From: Chryseobacterium gleum
Lineage (GTDB): Bacteria; Bacteroidota; Bacteroidia; Flavobacteriales_D; Crocinitomicaceae
Assembly (NCBI GenBank): GCA_945888625.1
Contig: CAMDAH010000008.1
Span: forward strand, 46,214-110,213
Direction: 5' to 3'
Length of the DNA: 64,000 nucleotides
Made by a program: the position numbers and the translations under genes. The notes under the pieces are model-generated. The model was not told the origin of the DNA and searched no databases. It saw nothing but the letters and a program-made list of their open reading frames with translations. Below, piece after piece: positions 8,036-18,936 of the stretch (the stretch's first letter is position 1; each line of letters starts with the position of its first letter).

Positions 8036-11000
8036 ATGAAATTTCAATTTCTGATCTCAAAAATTATATTTATTCTTTTTTATTCAGTTGCGATTTTTGC
8101 GCAAGATAACACCTTTTACAGGAAGTACAATTTTGGTGGTATGCAAGGCGCTCTGCAATTGGCGACAACACTAGATGGGGGATTTGTAGCAACAGGGCAA
8201 CACGAAGGAAACGGATCAGCAGGAGAATGTGATATCTACGTATACAAATTAGATGTTTGTGGAAACATCGAGTGGTTTAATATCTTTGGCACCGCCGCAC
8301 AAGAAGGCGGAAAAAGCATCAAACAAACGGCGGATACCGGCTACATTGTAAGTGGTTTATATTCTCAAGGCCCAAATCGAGCTTTTAACATGAAGCTAAA
8401 CCCTCAAGGGATAATGCAATGGATTAAATTATATCCTTTTGAATGGATGATGTATGCAAAAGAATCTGCTAATGGCGACTTTATTTCAGTAGGAACTGGG
8501 GCAGGGCAGCTTTACATCATTCGAACGGATAACCTAGGAAATCTAATTTGGTCAAAAAGAATCAATGGTTTGGGACCAACCAGTCTTTATTTGGATGAGC
8601 TATCAAATGGTGATATCCTAGTAACAAGTATAGGTGCAAATACAGGAAGTGATATAGCGCTATGTCGCCTTGATGCGAATGGAAATATGATTTGGGGAAG
8701 ATTGTATGGTGGCAGCGGTTGGAATGATCAGGATCATACTACATGGTCCTGTAAAGGAGCTTTAAATCAAAACGACAGCTCTATTGTAATTACCTCACCT
8801 ACCTACCTTGGTGGTTTTGCCAGTGAAAATATTCTGATTGCTAAAATAAACATAAGCAACGGTTCTGTTTCATGGGCAAGAAGTGCAGGAGGCAGTGCTC
8901 GTGATCAGTCCAGAGACATTGTTAAATATCCCGGAGGATATGCGATTCTTGGAAATACAGCGTCCTTTCCAACACCAGTAAATCCCGGAGCTGGAATAAC
9001 AGAGGCAATGGCAGAAAAAGATGTGTTACTTTTTACATTTGATAGTATTGGAAATTTAAACTGGGCCAGGACATATGGTGGTGCCGATCGCGACAAAGGA
9101 ATTGGAGTTCGCTATAACTTAGATAGTGGATTTACCATTTCCGCCTATACTACTTCCCCATTTTTTGGAAATCTTGATGCAAGTATGGACCCCCTATTTA
9201 TTAAAACAGATAGTATCGGTACCGTTTCTTGTCAGATGGCCACACCGCCACTTCAATTTGTTCCAATTAATTTAACAGAAACACCTGCAGGTTCGGTTAC
9301 AACTATGAATTTCTCCACGAGTATTCCTCCGATGATAATGAATTCTATCACTCCGAATGACGGTTATTTATGTCAGCAATGTGTGTCCATTCCTATTTTT
9401 ACACCCGAAGACTCTATGATATGCATTAACGATACGGCCCGTTTTTTTAATATCACAACCTATGGATTAAAATGCTTTCAAGAGTGGTCAATAAATGGAC
9501 AGACATTTAATGGTGGCAATGACTTAGAATATGTATTTACACAGCCTGGAGATTATCAGATTCTTCTTTATTCCACTTGTGGTAATTCTCAAGACACCAT
9601 GTCCGCGATGGTTCATGTTTTTGACCCACAAATTAATAATAATTCGCCCGTATGTCAAAACGCACAGCCATTTGCTTTTTCAGCTAATTTACCCGGTGGA
9701 ATTTGGTCTGGTAATGGGATTGTAAATTCAAATACAGGCATGTTTAGTCCTGCCATTGCAGCAATAGGACTAAATCAAATCAGTTATAATCTTCCCGGAT
9801 TGTGCCAAGTTACTGATACAATACAAGTAAATCCTTTGCCCGTGGCCGACGCTGGTGCTTATTATTCAAATTGCCACATCTTGGATACAACAATTGGAGT
9901 GAATCCAATAGCGGGTCTTTCCTATTCTTGGAGCCCTTCGACACATTTAAGCAACGACAGTATTTCTAATCCTAATTTTTATTTTGAAAATCTCTCGCAA
10001 ACCAATGCGACTTTTCCATATGTGCTTACCGTTACAATTGATTCTTCCGGATGTTCTGATACCGCCTCTACACAAATGATCGTCATCCCTCGACCGATTG
10101 TTTATGCTGGTGCCGATACGGCTTACTGCGATAATGATTTACTTGTTTTATCCGGGTCGGGTGCTAACACGTATGTTTGGAATAACGGAATTCTAAATAA
10201 TGTTCCATTCATACAAAATATTGGAACCGTTACCTACACCGTTTTGGGAACAGACCTATTAGGCTGTTTTGATTCTGACAGCATCGATATACTTGTAAAC
10301 CCATTACCCCAAGTTATTGGTTATCCTGACACTTCTGTTTGCAGGGACGAATGGATTACACTTTTTGGTGGAGGCGCCGTGAGTTACATTTGGGATAACC
10401 AAGTAATAAACGCAACTCCTTTTTTACAAAATGTAGGAACCGAGACTTATACCGTAGTTGGCACAGATGCTAATTATTGTGTTAATAGTGCTTCTGTAAC
10501 CGTGACGGTTTGGCCAAAGCCAATTGCTAGTTTTTCAGTAGTAGCATCTAATCTAATGCATAGTTTCTTTAACACATCGCAAGGTGCAGTAACCTATGTT
10601 TGGGATTTTGGAGATGGCTCAGCATATGAAACCACGTTTAATACCTATCATTATTATCCCGAAATGCAGGGAGGTACCTATTGGGTTTCGCTTATTGCAA
10701 GTTCAGAAAACGGGTGTTTAGATACGGCAAAATTGCAAGTGATAGCGCCCTATCCAATAATAATTTATGTGCCAAATACTTTTACGCCTGATGGAGATGA
10801 ATTAAACAATGTATTCTTACCTATTATATCAGGAAATATAGACTTATACTCCTACACAATGAACATATACAACAGATGGGGCGAGATGCTATTTACTACG
10901 CATAATTTAAATGTTGGATGGGATGGCATACATCACATATCTTATCGACCTGCGCAAGATGGCGTTTACACGTGGGAAATTGTTTTCAGAAAGAAAACCA

Positions 11001-11047
11001 ACGACGAAAAAATAAAACACCTCGGAACGGTTACCTTAATAAGATAA
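8036..11047 (+). CDS. Secreted repeat protein with PKD domain and T9SS type B sorting domain
   Basis: Protein of 1003 residues. The start is the ATG at 8036, just after a -7 promoter box, and gives the signal peptide MKFQFLISKIIFILFYSVAIFAQ. Residues ~30-400 are repeats of the GGxxxDxxxxAxxTxDGGF / LDxNGNxxW kind, suggesting a beta-propeller. Ig-like segments with PLP and AGAD motifs follow (~450-830), then a PKD domain (VWDFGDGSAYETT, ~835-905). The end is a type B sorting domain: YVPNTFTPDGDELNNVF, YNRWGEMLF, QDGVYTWEI and final LGTVTLIR. It should leave the cell through SprA, as adhesin or matrix protein. No catalytic motif was seen. It converges on the GNAT gene. Confidence 0.87.
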   Translation: MKFQFLISKIIFILFYSVAIFAQDNTFYRKYNFGGMQGALQLATTLDGGFVATGQHEGNGSAGECDIYVYKLDVCGNIEWFNIFGTAAQEGGKSIKQTADTGYIVSGLYSQGPNRAFNMKLNPQGIMQWIKLYPFEWMMYAKESANGDFISVGTGAGQLYIIRTDNLGNLIWSKRINGLGPTSLYLDELSNGDILVTSIGANTGSDIALCRLDANGNMIWGRLYGGSGWNDQDHTTWSCKGALNQNDSSIVITSPTYLGGFASENILIAKINISNGSVSWARSAGGSARDQSRDIVKYPGGYAILGNTASFPTPVNPGAGITEAMAEKDVLLFTFDSIGNLNWARTYGGADRDKGIGVRYNLDSGFTISAYTTSPFFGNLDASMDPLFIKTDSIGTVSCQMATPPLQFVPINLTETPAGSVTTMNFSTSIPPMIMNSITPNDGYLCQQCVSIPIFTPEDSMICINDTARFFNITTYGLKCFQEWSINGQTFNGGNDLEYVFTQPGDYQILLYSTCGNSQDTMSAMVHVFDPQINNNSPVCQNAQPFAFSANLPGGIWSGNGIVNSNTGMFSPAIAAIGLNQISYNLPGLCQVTDTIQVNPLPVADAGAYYSNCHILDTTIGVNPIAGLSYSWSPSTHLSNDSISNPNFYFENLSQTNATFPYVLTVTIDSSGCSDTASTQMIVIPRPIVYAGADTAYCDNDLLVLSGSGANTYVWNNGILNNVPFIQNIGTVTYTVLGTDLLGCFDSDSIDILVNPLPQVIGYPDTSVCRDEWITLFGGGAVSYIWDNQVINATPFLQNVGTETYTVVGTDANYCVNSASVTVTVWPKPIASFSVVASNLMHSFFNTSQGAVTYVWDFGDGSAYETTFNTYHYYPEMQGGTYWVSLIASSENGCLDTAKLQVIAPYPIIIYVPNTFTPDGDELNNVFLPIISGNIDLYSYTMNIYNRWGEMLFTTHNLNVGWDGIHHISYRPAQDGVYTWEIVFRKKTNDEKIKHLGTVTLIR

Positions 11048-11163
11048 ATTTGCCTTATCTACTTTATTATCTGAAAGTTGGCCTTCTTAGCTTTTTTCTA
11101 GAAAATAAAATTTAACAACAGCGGCTAAATTTCATTTATCATCCTCTAAGATTAAGTTTTAGT

Positions 11164-11607
11164 TCAAAAAAAATAGCGACCATTTAACCATTCGTCGGAT
11201 AGAATGGCTTTATTCTTCTCATAAAAATTAATAGCAACTTTATTCCAATTCAGTACTTGCCAATCCATTCTTGCCACTTCATTTGTTTTTGCCACATCAA
11301 CAACCCTATCGAACAAGCTTTGACCGATGGCCTTATTTCGATAATCCGCACAAACATAAATGTCCTCTAAATAAAGACACCTGCCCTTCCAGGACGAGTA
11401 CGAAAAATAATAAAGTGCAAAGCCAATTATCCTATTTTCATCCTCGGCAATAATAGCAAAACAAATTTTGTCGATAAAAAGATCCCGATACAAGGCATCG
11501 GGGGTATTAATTACCGCCATTGGCTCTCGTTCAAAAACGGCGAGTTCAACAATTAATTGGTGGATCGATGATTGGTCACCTGACCTAGCCTCGCGATAAT
11601 TTATCAT
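11164..11607 (-). CDS. GNAT N-acetyltransferase, SSAT (diamine acetyltransferase)-like
   Basis: Cytoplasmic acetyltransferase of 147 residues, the full length of a single GNAT domain. It starts MINYREARSGDQSSI (beta1-alpha1). LYLEDIYVCADYRNKAIGQS is the acetyl-CoA loop, with R/Q-x-x-G/A-x-G/A-like residues slightly degenerate. RMDWQVLNWNKVAINFYEK ends the fold. The LED-(I/L)-YV and WxVLxWN-x-x-A-I-x-FY signatures are those of the spermidine/spermine acetyltransferase branch, whose bacterial members acetylate polyamines, thialysine or other amines. Its ATG overlaps the sprA stop (ATGA), so it is translationally coupled to sprA. In several Flavobacteriia I recall gcvH in this place. Substrate is not determined. 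Confidence 0.85.
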   Translation of the reverse strand: MINYREARSGDQSSIHQLIVELAVFEREPMAVINTPDALYRDLFIDKICFAIIAEDENRIIGFALYYFSYSSWKGRCLYLEDIYVCADYRNKAIGQSLFDRVVDVAKTNEVARMDWQVLNWNKVAINFYEKNKAILSDEWLNGRYFF

Positions 11608-14600
11608 TGAACTCCTGCAAGATTAAACCTTACTTTAATGCCTGTGTTCATATTTCCTGTTGGAAAGCTAGTGGCAACTTTCGGCTTATTTATATTCTGG
11701 TCATAAAATAAAGTAACCGTAAGATTTTGTGACAAATTGTAATCTAAATTTACCTTAAATGAAACCATTTTTTGTCCCGCAGTAGGTTGATTCGTATTTT
11801 CTACAATTTTTCTTATTACGGTTAGATTATCGCGAAAAGAAAAATTTATCCCTGCATTTAAATCACTAGGCGGTACTTTTTTAAGCAACTTAACTTTTGT
11901 TATTTTAGACTGCATCCCGATAACAATTTCCTCAGAGAGTACTTCCGTCACTTGATTATTATTTAAGGACAATGTTGCTTGACGATCTTTTTTGTACTCA
12001 AATTTGGTAGTTAAGGATTGACCGAACACCATCCATGTTGCGTCTAGTCCAATTAATGGTGAAAACTGCTCACTTATCGTTACATTCTGAACCTGCAAGC
12101 CCGCGATTAAGTTGTTGTTAATGTCGAGTGCATTGGCGTTGCCGTTATTGTCAAACGTAGCAGCAAGATTAGATTGCATTCCACTCACAGAAACAGTGGA
12201 GTTGTAGGCGTGTCTGAGTACGAACGACTTGATGATATCCTTTGCAAAAGGGAACTTCGATAAGCCGTTATAGGTAACACTCCAATTGGGGAGCGGTGTG
12301 TTTTTTATTGGGTTGATACTTTTACTATTAATCTCCCCGTTTGCATAAGCGGTTAAGAAAGCACCGAGAACCACCTCTTGCTGACTACCTGAATAACCGC
12401 TGTAATATCCCGATGGTAAAATGCTAGCATTCGGATTAGTTGCTCCAATAATTTGAGAAATACTTTGCCTATTCGTTAGTAAATTTTGAAAAACTTGAGA
12501 AGAATAATCGCTATTGAAATTTGCAAAAGCAGTTCCGATAGTAACGGTAGAATAGGTTAGCGTGGCAGTTTCAAACTTACTTTGTCCTTCAAATAAAGAA
12601 GTCTGGGTATTCCAACGATAAAACTCCCCAGAATTTATTCCATAATTTCGGTTCATTTTTAATTCTATTGTAAGATCCTTAATTGGTTCAAGACTAGCAC
12701 GCGCATTAAAAGTTGTCGCATGCGTTGTTGTAAATTGTTTATTGAGATTTTCATTTTGTACCAACCAATTGTTTGCCCTTGATAATTCAGCCACATTAAA
12801 ACCATTTGATTTACCCCAAACATCATAACCTTGTCGGCCAAAAGCAAAACCAGCCAATTGTGCGTTTGAACCATTCATCCCGAGTACACGAGATTCTTGG
12901 TTGTAGCCGGGTAAAAGGGTCCCGTCACTCACCGTATATGTTCCGGTAACATTTCGTAAGGACATAACAAGCCGAGCGAGCGTGCCACCAAAGGGCTTAA
13001 CCTTTTCTTTCTCCCGCTGTTTTTTTCGTTTATTTCGTTCAAACTTTCGCAAAAGCCGATCAAACTTACGGCGCTCTTTTTTGGTCATTTCTTCCAGTGG
13101 CTTTGGCGGTTTTAACTCTTCTTCCTCTTTCGCTTTTTGTTCCCCTTGCTTTTCATTACCTAACCCGTTGACATCTTTCGCATTGATTGCTCCCCGCGCA
13201 TTTCGACCATCAGACAATACTTTCTTAAAGAACGGAACCTTATTGTAAATCGTAACAAAGTTAGCTTGTGAAGTCATGTTAATAGATCGGTTATTTTGAA
13301 TCGTATTTCCAAAATCTGTCTGGCCAAGTGGTGCTCTTTGCCAATTATACGTTCCGGAGTATTTCACATTAGCAGTAAGCCAATCTGTCAAGGGAATTTT
13401 ATCGAGAGGAATAGAATAACTCAAACTGTAAGTATGCCCATAATCCATCGTCTTGCCAAATGATTGTAACTGCGAGCGAACAGTATCCTTGAACTCCTGA
13501 AACCCTGCCTCATCCAATTTTCTATCAACGCGGTTATTCCCTTCTTCAAAAATCGCCTTGTTCGTGGCTGTAAAGCTCGCTTTTAAGTTTTTAGTGACAT
13601 CGTAACCAAGATTATAATTCCTTGTCCAATCAAAACGCTTCAAAAAAATTGGTGCAAATTCATAGTTTGGAACAAGGTTATTACGTACCTGTCGTTCGTT
13701 ATAAATTCTAGAAAAATCATTGGTAAAAGAAATGTTTTTAGGCATTAAGAAAATGTTTGTTTCCTTGACTAGTTTTAGCCATTTAGATTTCTGCACCGGC
13801 TTCCATTTTTTGAATGGTTCATAGGCTTTGCTTGCGAAGGTATAGTTGTAGTTCAATGCCCCAGTCCACGTTTTTGTTTTATCGTAATTTATATTGAAAT
13901 CCCTTTTTAAATTTTCCGCGTATGCGTAGCTAGCCGACCAATTCGAAACCCTATAAAAATGCGCTTTTGCTCCTGCCTTAGCTTCTTTTCGAACATTGGT
14001 AAAATTATATGACTTTCTTTCTGTAAAATCCTGCCCCATTTTTGCACGTTCCTTTCTGGTAGTTGGGTCATAATCTGACAATTTAATATCTGGATTAAAG
14101 GGATCATATTCAGGATTTATAATGCCCAAGGAATAGCCGTAGAAAAATGGCAATGATAAGCGCGTTTGTTTTCCAAAAAATTGACCAAGTTGAACATTGG
14201 CATTCATATCAAATCCTATTTTTTCATTTCGCTGTCTTTCTTGTACGCGACTTTCAACACTCCCCCAATTGATTCCTGAATAATTCCCTGAAGCAGATAC
14301 ACTCGCGAAATCTGCCAACTGAACTTGCATTTGACCAACAGCAGCAGAGCCACCTTCGCTCACAAAATCGGTTAATCTCAATTCATTAATCCAAACAATG
14401 GCACATTCAGCTTGACCATCATCGGGCCAATTATTATTCGGATCTGACTGCAAAGGATTTCTGACACCCACCATAATGGTGCGCATAGATTGAAGATTTG
14501 GACTCCCCTTTATTTTTATCTTTCTATCTGGATTTGCAGGATCATCTTTAGTATATTCTACAAGGTAAGAAACACCAGCGGCACCCAATTCGATTTTACT

Positions 14601-17600
14601 ATTTCGATCCTTTTTTAAATCAAGTAAATCATCAAAAACAATTTCAACATTATTTGCCTCGGGCCAAATAGCCTCAGGCGTTGAAGAACCCCATTGAGTT
14701 ACATCCATTGGAAGTTCGTACTCATAATAATTCTCAACGAAATCTGTTCCAAGTCGCACAAATAAAGTTAGATCCTTATTATTTAAAGGCAATAGAGGAC
14801 TCACTTCTTCGGCATGTACAAACATTTTCAGCTTTTTATAGGTTCGTACATCAAACTGTACGTTTTTATAGGCTGCACGTGCATCCCCGTCTTGAAGATT
14901 ACACACCTCAAGTGCCAACGACTGTTCATTTAACTGACGCTGATACGTTTGTGAAGGATCTATTTCTCGAGTAATTCCTGGAGGAACTTCATATTTAATA
15001 GGTGTCCGCTGATCATTTTCTTCCACATTTACCGCAGCTATGTTGAATGCCGTGAGATTAGGGTCTTGTTGGATACTAATTCCCGGCTGCGTTAAGTCAT
15101 TCAAATACCTTCGCCATTCGCCACGAATTAATTCAAGTTTTGCAAAACGAAGAACCACCTCCTCGTCGAAGCCTTTTAAAAACATCCGAATAAAACGGAT
15201 AGACCTAAAGTCTTGTATTCCATTTACTTTCTTTTCAAAATCACTAATTGGAATTTTAACCTGATACCAATACTCCGTTTTATTTCCATTTTGATATACC
15301 TGCACATTGGTAATATAATTTTTACCGACTGCCAAATCGTTAGGGCGAACACTCATTTTATATTGAAAATAACTTTCCGACTCGGACAAATTATTATCTT
15401 GGTTGATATCTTCTAAATCCGGCATATTATTTCCTTGCGTCGGATAACCGGCAGCATTAGCTGTATCAGACATTTCGGTTGTGGGTGAATTGCCCTCCAT
15501 ACCGTTATACTTTTTATATCTATTTAAAATCGTGGCACTTTGAGTATCGTAGTTGTCATCTAAGTAGTAATTGTAATCATCATTTGATGGGTCGGCAATC
15601 ATTCGTGCTTTAACAACAGGGTCAAGTACTGTATTATTCTGAATCCACTGCACATAGCTAGAAAACGCCCCGATTTCCTTATCGTTCTTCCATCCGTCAA
15701 GTCCAACATCTTGATTTAGACGCGATTCGGGATCAGTATCGAAGGCATTTACCACAACTTGTTGAGTTGAAATTCTTGACCATGCTGTGGTATCGATATT
15801 ATCAACTATTGAAGTGGCAAGAGGAGGCAAGCCATTTTCAAAACTTTTTCTTGAATCAGGTAAAATATCCTCCGAAATATTTCCAAGGTTAAAATACAAA
15901 TCACCACCCGAGTGTATCGAATTAGGATTCGTGTTTTCCGCATCATCATTGAACGGATCAAGCACCCAAAATTGAATAAACTCGATATTAGTCTGTTCAA
16001 AATCATTAGTTGAAAGCGCTCTCATAATTCCCCCCCATCGATTTTCTGGATTTGTAAAAGTTCCATCAACGTTAACCGTATTGGTGGTATCGTAGTTGTG
16101 CATCCCCCTTTCTGTTGGATAATACGCTAAATCCATCACCGATATATTGGGTATTGAGCCATACTGCTGCTGAAGATTGGGAAAGATATCAATTTGATTT
16201 ACTAAACGCATCCGACTATCCGCTAACATGGAGGCATCTTGCTTAATGTGATTAGGAGTAAGCGCATTGCTTTGATAAAAAAGAGGGTCAATTAAGTACC
16301 AAGCAATTTTTGATCTTTTAAATCCTGCAGACAAATCTTTCACGTACGCCTCTGGAAATAGGTCAGGTTGACCCTGCGGAATAGAAGCTAAGCGCCAAGC
16401 GGTTATCGATTTTAGATCGATGGCACTTTGACTTGCTTCAAAGTCGTCAATGTATGATGTTCCGTCTTTGTTTATTACTCTTGGCTGACCTGGAATAAGG
16501 TGAGCAACTTCGCCTGTTAGAGAAAAAGTTGACATTTGAGTAGTTGAAATAACTGGCAATAAATCAACTAATTTAGTTAGAAGAGGAACATTTGTCCGAA
16601 TAGCAAAATTAGCACCAAGGACATTATTTTTAAATGGCTCAGATCCAAAGTCAACTTTTTGTGTTATCGGTCTTTCCTGCATTCTAACCCATGTAGCGCC
16701 AATCTTAAACTTATCGCTGAATCGGTATTGATAATGGCCTCCAAAAAGCGATCGTGCTTGAAAGCCAAAAACAGAATTACTTTCAATTGAAATTTTAATT
16801 GGCGTATTTGATTCTAATATACCTGTATTTAAAATTTTCACACGACCTAAATTATAGTCGACAGTATAATCTGTACCCTCAGTAAGCAATATACCACCAG
16901 CTGTTACAGAAACGGCGCCCTGAGGTACGTTAAGTGCATTAAGCGGAATATCTGAACTTACCGACGATTGGTATTCGCCTTTCAAAAGAAATCTATTTTT
17001 ACTTGGTATCTGTTGCGCCGCCGTTTTTGTTGAATCGTATAATTCGTAAAACGATACCTTATCAACCGTAAGTTGAGGAATTCCTGCGTCAATTAACTTT
17101 TTTGCCAATGTTTTTCCGAAAGGCTCGATAGTAGAAAAGAAAATTCGTCCATTTTTTCGGTTAATTGTGCCCCCATTATCCGCTTTATTATTGACCATAT
17201 TAAAAGGAACAAAATCAAATACCCCATCCGAATAGGGTTGATTGTTTTGATTGATTTTATCCATGTCCAGTAAGGTAACCAACTGCTTATCATCAACACC
17301 ATTTATCGGAAATATGGGTAACAAAACAGACGTTTCAGGGTTATTGTACAACACATCCACACGAAAGCCCAACTGATCAACTTGAAAAGCACCCACTGAA
17401 TAAACGTTCTTCATCATTAGATCCCAAATTTTATTGCGGGGACTAGTAATAGTTGGTTTAAGTAATTTCAAAATCAAGGCTTGTTGGCCACTCGCCCCAT
17501 CCGTAGAGAACTCGCCAACGTGGTAGGTATCTCCACGATATGTGTACTCATAGGCAACCGCAAGAACCTCATCATTGTTGAGTGGATTGTTAAGTGAAAT

Positions 17601-18902
17601 ATAACCAAGAAGCGCATTATAAGAAAATTCTTGCTCTGTTAATTTTCTAGCATTTTCTACTTTCTCGTAATCGATAGCTTGTTGAAACGGTCCTGGTGCA
17701 GTAACTTGCGCACTTAGCGCAGAAACGGCATTTGAGAAACCACGGACAGCCGGTTGATTGGCCGCCCATTCATACAAGCCATTTGCCCGATTGTCCGGGT
17801 CGAAATTGGCTTGATTTCCACCAGGTGTGCCTTGGCAATTGGTTACAAGTCCCTCACCCAAATCTGAAAAGGCGATTATATTTCGTGTATTTTCGGTATT
17901 ACTTGTTCGATTCGTGAGCCATACTTCAATTCGTGTGATGTAGCGAGTTGAATTTACTACGGGTAAAGTAGACATGGCATTATCATAATTTTGTTGATGA
18001 AATAAGTTTAAAAAATAGTGGCGATTCACCTCATAATTATCTGCGCTGAGTTCAAATTTTTGCACCTGTGATTTTCCAGAAATATTAATCTCCTGCCTTT
18101 TCCCTTTAGACGAAGCGGCGATTAAATCTACTGTAGCACGACCAAATTTCAGCTGTGTTTTTGCTCCAAAAAGGGTTTGTGACCCCTGAATCAGACTTGT
18201 TGGCAAATCCAGGGACACCATTCCAAGTGCAATTTTCTGAAGAATTTGATCCTCATCACCTGTATGCTCAAGTTTGGATATATTTTCGAAATCGAACGAG
18301 GCCTGCGTACTGTACTTGGCACCAATTTTTAATTTCGTACCAATTTGCCCAACGATATCCATATTAATGTTTTGCTGAAAGTCGAAACGAGTCACTCGTC
18401 TTTGTCTTACTGGTAAAATTGGATTGTCATAACGAGACGAATTAATTCCAAATTGAACTTCCACGTTACCTTGAGGCCTAATAACAATTTCATCGGATCC
18501 GAAAAAATTCTTAAATGCCTTGCTTCCAATTTTAATCGGTAATTCAAAAGACCTTCCTACAACAGATTCCTCCTCGATAATTTCCTGCCAGTTTTGGTCG
18601 ATATCTTTTTTATTTTTATAGGCTAAATATTCCTCGAGTGTCATCATCGAAGGATTTTTAAAGTTCAAACCCTTGCCTAATGTTTCTGAAAAAATATATG
18701 TCCCTGTTGTCGGATCGTAAACGATGGACTGATTTAATGAACCGGGGCTGCCGATATCGAAGCTTTGAGTACCGTTTTGGTTAGGATTTAAGGGATTATA
18801 AATGGGGAAAGGAAGAGTTGGGCCGTTCTGAGAAAATACACTATTTCCTTTAAAAAAAATACAGACGAATGATATAAGCCCTACCAATGCAAAGCCACGC
18901 AT
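11604..18902 (-). CDS. sprA: SprA/Sov, outer-membrane translocon of the type IX secretion system
   Basis: Giant outer-membrane protein of 2432 residues when started at the ATG at 18902, which gives the signal peptide MRGFALVGLISFVCIFFK. The frame is also open to a TTG at 18935, one base from the ruvA stop. Family landmarks include the GKGLNFKNPSMMTLEEYL segment near the N-terminus, repeated SprA-type blocks such as GDEDQILQKIALGMVSLDLP and SYIDDFEASQSAIDLKS, and a C-terminal strand series ending GIKVRFNLAGVQ. SprA is the 36-strand barrel that passes folded T9SS cargo across the outer membrane. A Lys/Arg/Glu-rich stretch (~1925-1970) sits in a long loop. The gene follows ruvA in the 2-oxoglutarate dehydrogenase run. 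Its likely cargo lies at 191, 8036 and 46632. Confidence 0.96.
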   Translation of the reverse strand: MRGFALVGLISFVCIFFKGNSVFSQNGPTLPFPIYNPLNPNQNGTQSFDIGSPGSLNQSIVYDPTTGTYIFSETLGKGLNFKNPSMMTLEEYLAYKNKKDIDQNWQEIIEEESVVGRSFELPIKIGSKAFKNFFGSDEIVIRPQGNVEVQFGINSSRYDNPILPVRQRRVTRFDFQQNINMDIVGQIGTKLKIGAKYSTQASFDFENISKLEHTGDEDQILQKIALGMVSLDLPTSLIQGSQTLFGAKTQLKFGRATVDLIAASSKGKRQEINISGKSQVQKFELSADNYEVNRHYFLNLFHQQNYDNAMSTLPVVNSTRYITRIEVWLTNRTSNTENTRNIIAFSDLGEGLVTNCQGTPGGNQANFDPDNRANGLYEWAANQPAVRGFSNAVSALSAQVTAPGPFQQAIDYEKVENARKLTEQEFSYNALLGYISLNNPLNNDEVLAVAYEYTYRGDTYHVGEFSTDGASGQQALILKLLKPTITSPRNKIWDLMMKNVYSVGAFQVDQLGFRVDVLYNNPETSVLLPIFPINGVDDKQLVTLLDMDKINQNNQPYSDGVFDFVPFNMVNNKADNGGTINRKNGRIFFSTIEPFGKTLAKKLIDAGIPQLTVDKVSFYELYDSTKTAAQQIPSKNRFLLKGEYQSSVSSDIPLNALNVPQGAVSVTAGGILLTEGTDYTVDYNLGRVKILNTGILESNTPIKISIESNSVFGFQARSLFGGHYQYRFSDKFKIGATWVRMQERPITQKVDFGSEPFKNNVLGANFAIRTNVPLLTKLVDLLPVISTTQMSTFSLTGEVAHLIPGQPRVINKDGTSYIDDFEASQSAIDLKSITAWRLASIPQGQPDLFPEAYVKDLSAGFKRSKIAWYLIDPLFYQSNALTPNHIKQDASMLADSRMRLVNQIDIFPNLQQQYGSIPNISVMDLAYYPTERGMHNYDTTNTVNVDGTFTNPENRWGGIMRALSTNDFEQTNIEFIQFWVLDPFNDDAENTNPNSIHSGGDLYFNLGNISEDILPDSRKSFENGLPPLATSIVDNIDTTAWSRISTQQVVVNAFDTDPESRLNQDVGLDGWKNDKEIGAFSSYVQWIQNNTVLDPVVKARMIADPSNDDYNYYLDDNYDTQSATILNRYKKYNGMEGNSPTTEMSDTANAAGYPTQGNNMPDLEDINQDNNLSESESYFQYKMSVRPNDLAVGKNYITNVQVYQNGNKTEYWYQVKIPISDFEKKVNGIQDFRSIRFIRMFLKGFDEEVVLRFAKLELIRGEWRRYLNDLTQPGISIQQDPNLTAFNIAAVNVEENDQRTPIKYEVPPGITREIDPSQTYQRQLNEQSLALEVCNLQDGDARAAYKNVQFDVRTYKKLKMFVHAEEVSPLLPLNNKDLTLFVRLGTDFVENYYEYELPMDVTQWGSSTPEAIWPEANNVEIVFDDLLDLKKDRNSKIELGAAGVSYLVEYTKDDPANPDRKIKIKGSPNLQSMRTIMVGVRNPLQSDPNNNWPDDGQAECAIVWINELRLTDFVSEGGSAAVGQMQVQLADFASVSASGNYSGINWGSVESRVQERQRNEKIGFDMNANVQLGQFFGKQTRLSLPFFYGYSLGIINPEYDPFNPDIKLSDYDPTTRKERAKMGQDFTERKSYNFTNVRKEAKAGAKAHFYRVSNWSASYAYAENLKRDFNINYDKTKTWTGALNYNYTFASKAYEPFKKWKPVQKSKWLKLVKETNIFLMPKNISFTNDFSRIYNERQVRNNLVPNYEFAPIFLKRFDWTRNYNLGYDVTKNLKASFTATNKAIFEEGNNRVDRKLDEAGFQEFKDTVRSQLQSFGKTMDYGHTYSLSYSIPLDKIPLTDWLTANVKYSGTYNWQRAPLGQTDFGNTIQNNRSINMTSQANFVTIYNKVPFFKKVLSDGRNARGAINAKDVNGLGNEKQGEQKAKEEEELKPPKPLEEMTKKERRKFDRLLRKFERNKRKKQREKEKVKPFGGTLARLVMSLRNVTGTYTVSDGTLLPGYNQESRVLGMNGSNAQLAGFAFGRQGYDVWGKSNGFNVAELSRANNWLVQNENLNKQFTTTHATTFNARASLEPIKDLTIELKMNRNYGINSGEFYRWNTQTSLFEGQSKFETATLTYSTVTIGTAFANFNSDYSSQVFQNLLTNRQSISQIIGATNPNASILPSGYYSGYSGSQQEVVLGAFLTAYANGEINSKSINPIKNTPLPNWSVTYNGLSKFPFAKDIIKSFVLRHAYNSTVSVSGMQSNLAATFDNNGNANALDINNNLIAGLQVQNVTISEQFSPLIGLDATWMVFGQSLTTKFEYKKDRQATLSLNNNQVTEVLSEEIVIGMQSKITKVKLLKKVPPSDLNAGINFSFRDNLTVIRKIVENTNQPTAGQKMVSFKVNLDYNLSQNLTVTLFYDQNINKPKVATSFPTGNMNTGIKVRFNLAGVQ

Positions 18903-18936
18903 ACACGACACAAATGATGTAAACGATCTATTCAAA

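Noticed and set aside
12982..13248. Arg/Phe/Ser-rich frame opposite sprA
   Set aside because: It is the antisense of the Lys/Arg/Glu-rich stretch of SprA and has no independent support.
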